Positions 35,711-47,700 of a DNA stretch of 64,000 bases are shown here, piece after piece. Position 1 is the stretch's first letter. Each line of letters opens with the position of its first letter. Under the pieces are notes generated by a model. It saw nothing but the letters and a program-made list of their open reading frames with translations, was not told where the DNA came from and did not search any database. The position numbers were made by a program, and so were the translations under genes. This DNA comes from Malania oleifera (lineage: Eukaryota > Streptophyta > Magnoliopsida > Santalales > Ximeniaceae): the NCBI RefSeq assembly GCF_029873635.1, contig NC_080421.1, positions 248,001-312,000 on the forward strand. The letters are read 5' to 3'.

Positions 35711-38700
35711 CGGCTTATGAGCACAGCCACTGCCCCAAAAAGGTCACCAATGACCGTTACTAACACCAAACAACAACTAACGAATTGCCATGAGTGCATT
35801 GTCACAACAAAGATTGGATCTTGGAGCAAAAACACAGGTCCAACAGCTTGATATTTTGGTATATGGAAGGAATTAGAATAGTGAATCAAAAAACACAGTG
35901 AACCCCACTGTTACAGACCCAATAAACTCATTAACAATTGATACAACCATTCCTTGGATGCTGAACTGCCATAAATGAGGTGAACAACTCACCGACGGAT
36001 ATAGCACTGCCACAGCCTTACAACTGAACATATGAATGCTGCCATGGGTCTGAAAAACTCACAAAGAAGCCTTCACAAGCCTTGAACAAACATTAACAGA
36101 ATGCTGCGAGTGCATAGTCGTAAAAGGTTGAATTTATGAGCAAAAAACTGACCTAACAGCTTGATGAAATAGTCTAGAGAAGGAATCAGAGCATGACAGA
36201 GGAAAAAAATAGAAAAAGGTGGCCGGAAATTCGCTCATGCGCCAGCGTGTGGGGGCTCCTTGGCATTTCTTACCTTTAAGAGAATGAAAAAAAAAAAAAG
36301 GGGGGGGGGGGGTGAAGAGTTTTACAAATGGGCAAGATTATGAGCTGCGTTATACTTTTGTTGTTTTGGTTCTAAAGAAAATGGGGGCACTCAACTTATG
36401 GACTTTATACGTATTAGTCTTTTGGGTTGCACCAACTAATAGTTCTCCATTTTGAGAACTATTTTGTTATGCTTTGCACTGGTCTCCACGTTGAAGGAAA
36501 AATTGAGGAACAGTGAGGTTGTTCCCATTATAAGAGGGACTGAGGGGGAAATCTTAGCTATGTTTGACAAGGTTGGGAAATTCAAAATGACATACTCGAT
36601 TTTTTTTTTCCTTTTCCTTTTTATTTTTTTGGAGCAAATTTTAGGGACAAAAGTATTTGGGATCTGGTGGTGGGAAGGTTTGGAAAAAAAGTTGGCGAGG
36701 TGGAAGAGAAATTTGTTGTCCAAAAGAGGAAGTTTCAATCTTATTAAGATTACTAATTTGGTAATGTACTTTATGCAGCTTTTCCCTATCTCTTGTATGG
36801 TGGCAAAAAGGTTGGAGGGAGATTGGAGGGACTCCAATTAATAGTGAAACAACCCTTTGCCAAGGGGGTTGGGAGTCAAGAGTCTTACCATTTTTGATAG
36901 GGATTTGTTGAATAAGTGGTTTTATAGGTTTATGGTGGAAGAGAATCAGGTTTGGGAAGCTACACAAGGTTCTTTGATTTATTGTATGAAAAGTAGACCA
37001 ATCAATGCCTGGAGGATAAAGTAAATGGAAGGGCACCAGGAGTTGAGAGCGAGATTTTTTACCAGATCATTAATAATAAATATTATGGAATTCTTTCTCG
37101 GTTTGAAACTTCTTTTTAATAATAAATATTCTGGAAATGCTGTATAAGAATTCCTTGAAGCTTTTTTCGTGTGGTAGCAGTGTGGGAAAGAATTTTGACA
37201 CTCAAGAACCTTCGAAAAAGGGGGCATGATGTAGGACGAGAAGCGGCTATTTGGATGGATCATTTCGACCCAATTAGGGGACCTATGTCAAAGAATAGGG
37301 TGAATGGTTTATTGGGTTCGAAACCCAAATGTGCTAAGTTAATTAGTTGTTTTAGTATATGTGTGTAGTTGCTTGTATTAGGATTATTTATGTTAGGGGT
37401 TTGTTTGTAGTAATTGTGTATTTTAGGGGTATGTTTAGTGGTGTGCAATTGGCCAGTTCAGCCAATTCAGCCAATTAACCGAATTAACTGAAACAAATCG
37501 GTTAACCATATGCCATAACCGAATCGACCGAATTAGCCTTCTTACCCGACCGAACCAAATTTCGGTTAATTTGGTTAACCAAATTTAACCGAACCAAATT
37601 ACAATTAATCATGGGGAAAAAATCATGCTTTGTATGCTTTCAAAATTCAACTTATCGATTTTCAAAAATCATTTCTATTGCATCCATGTTATCTTTTTAT
37701 AGGATTTATTTTTACTTTTATTTTATCAATCAATTATTAATACATGGTAAACACTAAACACTGAAAGATACTAAGATGTAACTCATGTAAATCTTTGACA
37801 TTTAACAAAATCAACCAAAATTCACTCAAATTCAAATTCTCCTTAGCATATTAATCGTCAAATGCTCAAATTCACTTTGAAAAAAATTTGTTGAGTTGCT
37901 AGTTTGCTGTCTGCTTGACTTTGAGCGTATAAATATAAATTATATAATAAATCCATATTCCTAGTTCAAGCATTGTCAGCATAAATCCATAAAATTCCCT
38001 CGACTCTCGAGGGTCTAGAGTCCATACTGTGCTCGACGCTTGAGAGTCCAAAGTCCCTACTATTATATTAGATCAATATCAAACATGAAATTTAAATTGT
38101 TTGTGCAAAATTAAAACAAAAAACAACTTGAAATCTAAATTGTTTGTGCAAAATTAAAACCAAAAACTAGAAGCAAAATTGAAATGGCTTCATACATCAG
38201 CTACCACTTCATGGCTTCTTTCCTCACAAATTTCCACTCCTCAACTCCTGTGCTGTAAATATTTGAAAATGTCAAGCCATTAAAATTCCAAGTTTTCAAC
38301 AATAAGCTAAAATAATAAGTTATATATTGTTAATAATGATAATTGATAGCATGTAATCTCAATGACAAAACTCTTGAGCATAATCTTAATGTGAAACTAA
38401 CCCTTTATCTTTCTTTGATTGACTTATTCACCAATTGTGGACTCCAATGCAACATTTGACAACTCTAAAAATTGTATAGAAGCACTTTGTAAATTATAAT
38501 AACTAATCATTCAATGAACAAATGAAAATTTTTGACGATATATATATATATACACACATATATATATGTGTATATATATGTGTGTGTGTGTATATATATA
38601 TATATGTGTGTGTGTATATATATATATATGTATTATGTATATGTATATAAATATAATATTCTTTTTTTTCTAGATTTTCAAGGTCTTTTAAGTCTTCTTC

Positions 38701-41700
38701 AACCTTAATTGGACTACATGAACCCTGGATCCAATCTTGCATACATATAAGAGCTTGCACAATTTTAGGAGTCCAATAACTTCTAAAGGCATCAAGAACA
38801 CATCCCCCGGTGCTAAAAGCAGACTCTGAATCAACTGTGGAGATGGGTACTGCTAAGATGTCACTAGCCATATGTGAAAGGATGGGAATCCTTGGACTAT
38901 TTAAGTTCCACCACTCCAAAATATCAAAGTCCTCCACGTCATTTTCATAATCCTCACCTAAATACCTATCCAAGTCTTATTTGTTATCTCCACCTCCAGT
39001 TTGAGTCTTGAATTTTTGATACAAAACTTTGAACTTCTGTTGTGCTTCCCCTTGACCAGTGGAGCTTGAAGTTTCATGTTTGCTTAATTCTTCATTTTTA
39101 GATTGGGAAAACTTATTATACTTAGCAAAATTCAAATGTGGTATCCTTAACCTTTTCCCCATCAATAAATCTTGGTCACCTTCATATATTGTAGAAAGAG
39201 AGTATTGCACAAATTCCAACTTACGTTGAGGGTCAAGAACGGATGCAACAAAATCAACATATTCTTTTTCTTAATGTTTCCCCAATACTTGTATTTTTCC
39301 TTCCTTTTCATACTCCTTAAACTCAATTCCAAGTCATCACTACTTTCCCACTCTTTTAGAGAAGACATTCAATCCCACTAATTTCATCAAAAAAAGTATT
39401 ACTTGTAACATACAAAGAACTTGAAACTCATAAAGTGAGGCCATAGAAGTGTTCCAAAAACATCACAAACATTCTAACTTTTTCCCAATCAAATCTACTT
39501 GGTGTGCCATCCCTAGCCTCAAGCTCAGTTCTAAAAAAAGGATCTTCATCCCTAAACCTATCAAAAGCTATTTCATATTTTGAGCTGTGTCCATCATCAT
39601 ATAAGTAGAATTCCATCGATAGCTAACATCTAGCCATAACATCTTTTTGCACTCTACTTTTTCTATCTACGCACAACGCTTGAATTTTTTCAACCTAGCT
39701 GGTAAATGCCTAACATATTTGACTACGTCCCTAACATGAGCAACTAAATCTCCCATTTCTTTCAAACCATTTTGCACAATGAGGTTAATTATATATGCAA
39801 TGCATCTCATGTGAATGAATTTACCCCCTAGAATGTCCTTTCTCCAATTTAAAATTTTTCTTTTTATGTAGGCAACTGCACTATCATTTGAACTTGCATT
39901 ATCTACTGTTAGAGTAAACACATTGTCAACTCCCCACTCAAGCAAACACCTCTCAATAGCCATACCTATCTTCTCACCTCTATGACTAGAAATTGGACAA
40001 AAGTTAAGGATCCTTTTGTTTAATTTCAAGTCATCATCTATTAAGTGTGCGGTCAAACACATATAATTCACCTTTTGCAAGGAAGCCCACATGTCAGTTG
40101 TGAAACTAATCCGTTGAGAGGAGGTTTTCAAAAACTTTTTCAACTTTAACCTCTCTTTCATGTAAAGGTCATAACAATCCCTAGAAATTGTCCATCTTGA
40201 TGGAATTCGAAAATGAGGGCATGCAACTTTCGTAAGATGTTTGAACCCCCTATTCTCTACAAATTTAAACGGCAATTCATCAACAATAACCATATAAGAT
40301 AATGCCTTTCAAATTGCTTCTTGGTCAAACTTCCAATTTGTAAGAGTTGCCTCTGGCTGGTTGATAATTTAGTTGTCTGTTTTGTTTCTTCAAAATTTGG
40401 ATTTTGAGTACATCTAACTATATGATATCTAAGTATGCCCGTACCATTCCTTTTAGGGTCAACATAGTAGTCAATATGACAATAATGACACTTACCTTTA
40501 GTTTCATCGAACTCGGTCACAAATTTAGTGAAGTGATCCCACACTTAAGATCTTGGTCTCATTCCCTTCCTTGTTTTTTGATTAGATTCAGTGGGATGAT
40601 TAGTACCATTCTCACTTGTCATGCTTGGATTTGAAGGTTGAGGTTGGGAAGCCCCTTGCATAGTGTTTGCATCCTCCAACACCTCCACTTCCATAGGCAA
40701 GTCATTACTCATTCTTCCTTTAATATCTGAAAAAAAAAAAAGTGTAAAGTGCAATCGTAAATAAGAACTCTCAAATGGGTTAAAACAAATTCAAATTCAA
40801 ATTGACTTAGCTGCACTAAGTCTAATGACAAAGAAGAGTGCAAAGTACAATCACTATGGCTGCTATATAATATTATCTTTAAAAAACAACCATGCTGCAA
40901 ACAAAATTCCTTTGCCTTTACATCAAATTGATGATTTTGAATAGTTGAATTTTTCTGCCTTGAATTACTAAAGCTGCATTTCATAGAATGTCTTATTCCC
41001 TCTTATTTTAAATCCTCTAGGTTCCAAAGCTTCAATCCATAATTCCATATTGAATCTCACCCCATATCAAGTTCCACCCATTGTGGTCCGCCCCTTCACT
41101 GGACCCTGCATGCGCGGGAGCTTTGTGCACCAGGCTGCCCTTTATCAAGTTTGATCTATCATCATAGTATCGTCCCCAAACAACACACACCACAAAACCT
41201 CATTTTTGATATGCTTACTGAACTCATCCATAACTACACAAATAAGAGAAGAATTTAAAACAAAGCCTTGATGTACTGGGAATGCTCTAGATTGTCCCTG
41301 AAAACAACATCCAATGTTCACACAAAAGTCAAAAACTACTAAAATGAACTTGGAAATTTTCATCGAATTAGGATAACAAATGTTAAAGCATCTAGAAACG
41401 AAAGATCATCACAAGATTCACAACTAGCATGACTGTCTTTTATAAATTATGTGAACAAAATAAATCTCAACATAATGGGCCTCAAATCAAAAACTCAAAA
41501 ATGGCATAAATCTCAAATCTTAAAGGACTCAACAACAACCTGAGAGGTGACAACCATGGCGAGGGCTAGGATGACGGCCATGGTGAGGGCTAGGGCAACG
41601 GCATGGCGAGGGCTAGGGCGACGACATGGCGAGGGTGAAACGACTTAGTAAACTAGGCGAGGGCTTGGGCGACGACAAGGGGCCAAGGGCAAGGCGACTC

Positions 41701-44700
41701 AAACTCTCAATGTCTCTAGCCTTGATCTCAAAGCCAATTAGTCGAACGGTGGGATGGAAGTTTGGATTTGAAGCAGGGTGAGCAAAGCGGAGTGCGCACG
41801 CACTGCGAAGTTCCAAACCTAGTCTTGGAGGTTGGTTGGTCGGTGTGGTCGCAGACTCGCTGGAGTTGGATGGCTGGTGGGTGGAGGTTCGGAGTCTCGA
41901 ATTGGTTCAGTAATGTGGAAATTGGAAACCTCGAATGGGAACCCTAAAATCCCAAAGGCAAAGAGATACCGGTTAAGTTAATTGGGTTAACAAATAACAA
42001 TAACAATTTAGCACTATAGATAATTTATATTTAATTATTAATTATTATATAATTTGGTTAAATCGGTTAACCGAACTTAAATTTACCCATAACCGAATCG
42101 AAAACCGAAAACGGATTTTACCCAAAATTAAAATTGAACCGAACCGAATTAAAATTAAACCGAACTGAACTGACCGAATTGGATCGGTTAATTTGCGTAA
42201 TTCGGTTTTCACCGAATTGTGCTCGCCTCTAGGTGTGTTTGTAATGTAATGTAGTTTTAGGGATATGTGTGTAATTTCATATGTTTAGAGGCTTTCTTGT
42301 GAATAGTGTGTGAAAGTCATGATGTAGGCAGTTTTTGATGGATTTGAATTGAAGTGAACGTTGAGTTTTTCCCCCTGGTCTCGTCCCTTCCCCTTCCTCC
42401 TCTTCTAATTTCTCCATGGCTGCAGAACCTTGATGCTGCCCCTGCATCATTTGCTATCAGAGCCCAATCACGATCTCCATTCTTCCGTTTCAGTCCACCC
42501 ATTCTCCCTCACTCTTCTCCTCTTCTCTTCTTCTTCTTTCTTCTTTGTTTCTGATCTCCTGTTCTGTCTATAATTCCCTGCTGCCCAGCAGCAGTCTGCC
42601 CTCTTCTTCTTGTCTGTTTCTTTTCTTCTTCTCTTAATTCTCTCCCATAATTTTCTCGACTCCCTGATTTCTAATTCTGTTGCTGTCTCCTCTACTTGCA
42701 GCAGTCTCTGTCCAGCAATTAGCTCTCTGTTTCTTTCATCTTCTTCATCTTCATCTTCCAATTTCTGCATTAATCCATTTTTATTTGTTGCTCTCTCGTC
42801 TCATCATTTCCAATTTCGGAATGTTGGGCAATGAAGAAACATAATATCTAAAAAGTAAAAGTTGCTGAGATGAGAATGCTTAGATGGATGAGTGGTATAA
42901 CATTGAAAGGTAAATTAAGGAATGAACATATTCGTGATAAGTTAGGTGTAGCTCCTATAGAAGATAAGATAAGGGAGGGACGACTCAGATGGTTTGGACA
43001 CTTGCAATGTAGGCCACATAGTGCACCTGTGGAGGGTAGTAGAAAGAGGTAGGGGTAGACCCTAAAATAACTTGGGAAGAGATAGTGAGTAAGAATTTAA
43101 TATCCTTGAATCTATTAAAAGAAATGGTCCATGATCACATAAATTGGCGGAAAATGATTCATATAGCCGACCCCACTTAGTGGGACTAAGGCTTGGTTTT
43201 GTTGTTGTTGTAGCTGTAGCAGTTCTGCAGTTTTAGAACTTCTCAGAAAATTCCAGCTGTGTCCCCCTTTCTTCAAACCAGCCACCTTCCTGCAACAGCA
43301 ACCATATTACCAAAAACAGAACCCCCAGAAACATTAGCCCTCAAAATTTCATCACCAACCGACCAGCTATGAAGCTCCACGCACCAACTGAAGTTCTCCA
43401 ACCGTCACCCCCTTCAAAATCACCATTTCTGGAGTTTTTTATTGATGCACCACCACCGTTCAACTCACCACACTTCGATCTACCACTCACCAAAAAATCA
43501 TTGCCGGAAAGTCGCTGCCAGCGACCCACGCTCTGGCAACTGCGAGTTAGATTCTGCCGGACTTACCTCCTTCTGCCAGAATTGCGAGAAATTGGTTCCC
43601 AGCCATGAGAAATTGGTGTTTTCTCATGATATTTTGATTTGTAGTATGATATTTTGGTTCCTAACTTGAAATTGTGTAAGCAAGCATGATAATTTGGCAC
43701 AAAACCCTAGAAATTGTCGCTGCCAGCATCAAAATTCAGGTTTTATTGCTGCTATTTGTGAGTTTTTCTAGTGAATTTATTTCATTTTTGCGTGATACTC
43801 AAGATTAAAGGTGACTTGAAGATTATTCTTAAATAATTAAAAGTGAAGTTTGTTATTTGCTTCATATAAGTGCATTATGGTGACCAATGTTGAATTGTCT
43901 GCAAAGGTGGAGTTGTTATCCGGCAGGTACAAATATGGAAAATGCTTTGGAGACTATTATTAGTTGTTTGAATAGACTAACAACGGAAGTCGCTGCCTTA
44001 GGTAAAAGGCCCATGGAATTCCTACCAAACAAGATGGTGGAATAGCTGCTTTCCCTTATGCTTTTGAGTTGTGTGAAGGCCGAAATAATCATTTGAGTAA
44101 GGGAATTAAAATAGAAGTCTCAGATTTTAATGGTGATGGTTGTCCTGATGAATTAGATGATTGGGTGTATTCTTTGGAGTACTATTTCTGATGGCATGAC
44201 ATGAATGAGGCTAGAAATTTGTACTTTGCTGAATCAAAATTGAAGGGAACTACTTGATTTGGTGGATTAAAGAACGGGAAATATTTAGACGAAGGAGATT
44301 TGTTGAGATTACAACGTGGGATGAGATGAAGTGAGCCATGTAGGAGTAATTTATGCCTCCCAATTTTCAACAGCGTGTTCATCTCCAGCTAAAGGCGTGG
44401 GCAGGTAAAGACGTTAGTTCAGGAAATTATGATTAGATTAGCAACTTGGAATATAGGGACACTTACGGGTAAAAGCATGGAAATTGTGGATACAATGATC
44501 AGAAGAAGAATTAATATAATTTGCCTTCAAGAAACTAAGTGGGTGGGGGAAAAAAGCTAGAGAAATTGATAAATCAGGATTTAAATTTTGGTACACTAGA
44601 AAATAAAAATATAAGAATGGAGTAGGCATTATTATAGACAAAAACTTAAAAGATAGCATTGTGGATGTAACTAGAGTAGGGGATAGAATTATAAAAATCA

Positions 44701-47700
44701 AGATGGTATTAGGACAAGAGATAATAAATATCATTAGTGCTTATGCTCCTCAAGTTAGCTTAGCAGAAAATCTTAAGAGACAATTTTGGGAAGATATGGA
44801 TAGTATTATACAAGGCATACCAGGGACTGAGAAAATATTTATAGGAGGAGATCTGAATGGACACATTGTAAGAGATAATAAAAATTATGAGATGATACAT
44901 AGAGGATATGGATATGGAGGCAAAAATGAGTCTGGGGAGATGATCTTAGACTTTGCTAAGTCATATGATTTTAGTATAATGAATACTTGCTTTAAGAAGA
45001 GAGAAGAACACTTAATAACCTTTAAAAGTGGACAAAACAGAAGTCAAATAGATTTTTTTTTTAGCTAGGAGGGTAGATCGTTTATCATGCAAAGATTGTG
45101 AAGTTATTCCAGGTGAAAACCTAACCACACAACATAGAGTTTTAGTGTTAGATATATGTATTAAAAAATGGAAAAAGAAGGATAAAATAAACCAGTGTAA
45201 GAGAACTAGATGGTGGAATCTAAAAGGAGAAAATATAATAAAATTTAAAGATAAAATGATTAAAGATGGGGATTGGACCATAGAGGATGTGATAGATACA
45301 AATACTCTTTGGAATAAATGAGCTAGCTCTATTAAAAAAATAGCACAAGGTATTATAGGTGAATCAAAGGGAAGATTCTTGAATAGTAAAGAGAGTTGGT
45401 GGTGGGATAAAGATGTACAAAAAATCATAAAGACAAAAAGAATTTGGTATAAAACATGGCAAAAATGTAGAAACAGAGATAACTTTGAAAAATATAAGAA
45501 GGCAAGAAAAGATGCAAAAAAAGCTGTTAGTGAAGCTAAATATAGATCATTTAATAATTTGTATGATAGATTAGGTACAAAAGAAGGGGAAAAAGATATA
45601 TTTAAACTTGCTAAAGTTAGAGAAAGGAAGAGTAAGGACTTAGGAAATGTAAAATGTATAAAAAGTGAGGATTATATTGTCTTGGTTAAGGACGAAAACA
45701 TTAAAGAAAGATGGCGAAGTTGCTTTAGTAAGTTGTTTAATGAAAACCAAATAGAAAGCTTAAACTTAGAATTGTTAAATAAGGAAAAGGCTAAAAATAT
45801 GAGATTTATTCGCAAAATTAGAGTTAACGAAGTTAAGTTCGCACTAAAAAATATGAAAAATGGGAAAGCTAAGGGACCATATAACATCCCAATTGAAGTT
45901 TGGAAATGCTTATGTTGGAATTGGTGTATTCCCAAGAGGGGAGGGTGGATTGGGTATTTAAAAATTTATGCCTAGTTTAAATTCAATTCGCAACCTAGGG
46001 TCTATCCATGCAATCCCAAACATACTGGTAATTAACTGAGCAAATATTTAAACAATTAAAGCAGTTTCAGTATTTCTCAATCATTCACAATAATAAAAAC
46101 ATAAACATTCAAGTGCAGAAATAAATTGTGGAAATTAAAATCAGGCATAAGAAATGTTATCGGGGTTCGGCCAATACTGCTTACGTCCCCGCCTCAAGCT
46201 CACAAGGAAGAGGATTCTACTAAGGCTCACTTAATGAGTGGAGCGGCACCGTATACAACACCAGGTCAAATTGTCAGGGTTGACCTCAACGTTTACAATC
46301 AATCCTTACGGGCTAGATTAACACCCCCTCAGGCCACGCCTGGAATACAACAGATAATCGACACAATTTCGTGTACAATTTCAATGCTTCTAACACAAGC
46401 AGATTTGTACAATATTATGATCTAAAATATATGCACTCACAGATGATAAAATCTAATGCTTAAGTGAGATTTGCTAAAACACTATTTCAGCTTTCAATAA
46501 CAATGTATATATGTGCATATATGTGAGAGTAACTACCTTTGATTCAAGACAAATAAAATCAGTATATATCAAAGGAACTTTGAATCCTAAACAGAAAATC
46601 TCAACACAATATTTTTCAAGTATAAGCACAGACGAGATTAGGGTTCAAGCTTGCTCAAAAAGTATTTTATCGAAAATGCAAGCAAGCTTTCGAATCTGGC
46701 AATGAAGATGCCAAGACTCAGAAGCTAAGAATGGTTCTTCTCAAAAAGATATTTATCAATCAAATATATTGAGAAAGAACCCTAGTTTTACTCCAAGAAA
46801 AAATATCAATCAATACACGCAAATGAGAGTAATGAACTTTAAGAACGAATCTGTGTAGGCACACACCAAGTGAAAATCAAACTCCCTCTAACTTGCAATT
46901 AGTTTGCAAGAAAGGAGTAAGCAAAAATTACTCTTTGGTTTTGATAAGGATTTCAAGCAAAAATATATGAGAGTATGAAGTATATAGACTTGAAGATATG
47001 AAAAATATGCAATGTAAGCTGAGGAAAAATCAGAGAGAATTTTTGTCTAATTATATTGCTAATTATGTGCTAATCTGGACAAGTGAGGGGTATATATAGA
47101 ATTCCCTTAATTTTTGAATGTTAGGGACATAGAGGGAATTTTCGAAAAGTTTAATTAACACATAACCCTTGTTTAAAGCCAATTACCGCGGTTAAAAATA
47201 TAGCAACTTGAGAGTTTCAGTTGCTCGACCCTAAGTGTCGGTCGCCCGAACAGACACAGTCAGAAAAATTTACTTTCTGACTTCGGATGCCCGAGTAAAG
47301 GCTCGGGTGGCTGGACCAAGGTGATTTTCCAAACGCTCGAGGTTCAGTTGTTCGGTTATTAGTTTGGCCTACCGAACGTCATACTTTGGTCGCTCGGGGT
47401 ATATTTGAACTTAGAGTTTGGGCGCCGGAGAAGGTGAAAATTGACACCCCTTAGGTTCGGTCGATCGTGAACAGTGTGTTCATTTTGGATTCAATCGCTC
47501 AGATAACAGTCAACTTTGTTGGCTCTTATTCGGTCGACCGAGACATTTTCCACGTCCTGAGTTCGGTCGGCCAAAACCCTTTCAAGATTAAGGGTAGGTC
47601 CAATTTTTGCTTAAGTTTCATCCCTATTCATATATTTTTAACTCTTGAGTTATAGGGGATTTATCATGAGGTGCTCGGGGACCAAGAGTTAGTCTACAGT

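Larger units (their letters stand above)
37436..42231 (-). mobile_element. hAT transposon (4.8 kb) inserted in the 5' LTR
   Basis: The ends read TAGTGGTGTGC (left) and TAGAGGCGAGC (right, minus strand). The flanks GGTATGTT (37428-37435) and GGTGTGTT (42232-42239) form an 8-bp duplication with one mismatch. Both subterminal regions are packed with AACCGAA/TTCGGTT motifs. A minus-strand transposase gene with BED finger, RNase-H-like core and C-terminal dimerization domain lies inside. It is defective but of recognisable full structure. Confidence 0.93.

Noticed and set aside
36452-36841. 129-codon plus-strand frame as a novel protein in intron 12
   Set aside because: It contains post-RT motifs of L1 LINEs ([15 protein letters not shown]) and lacks gene structure.
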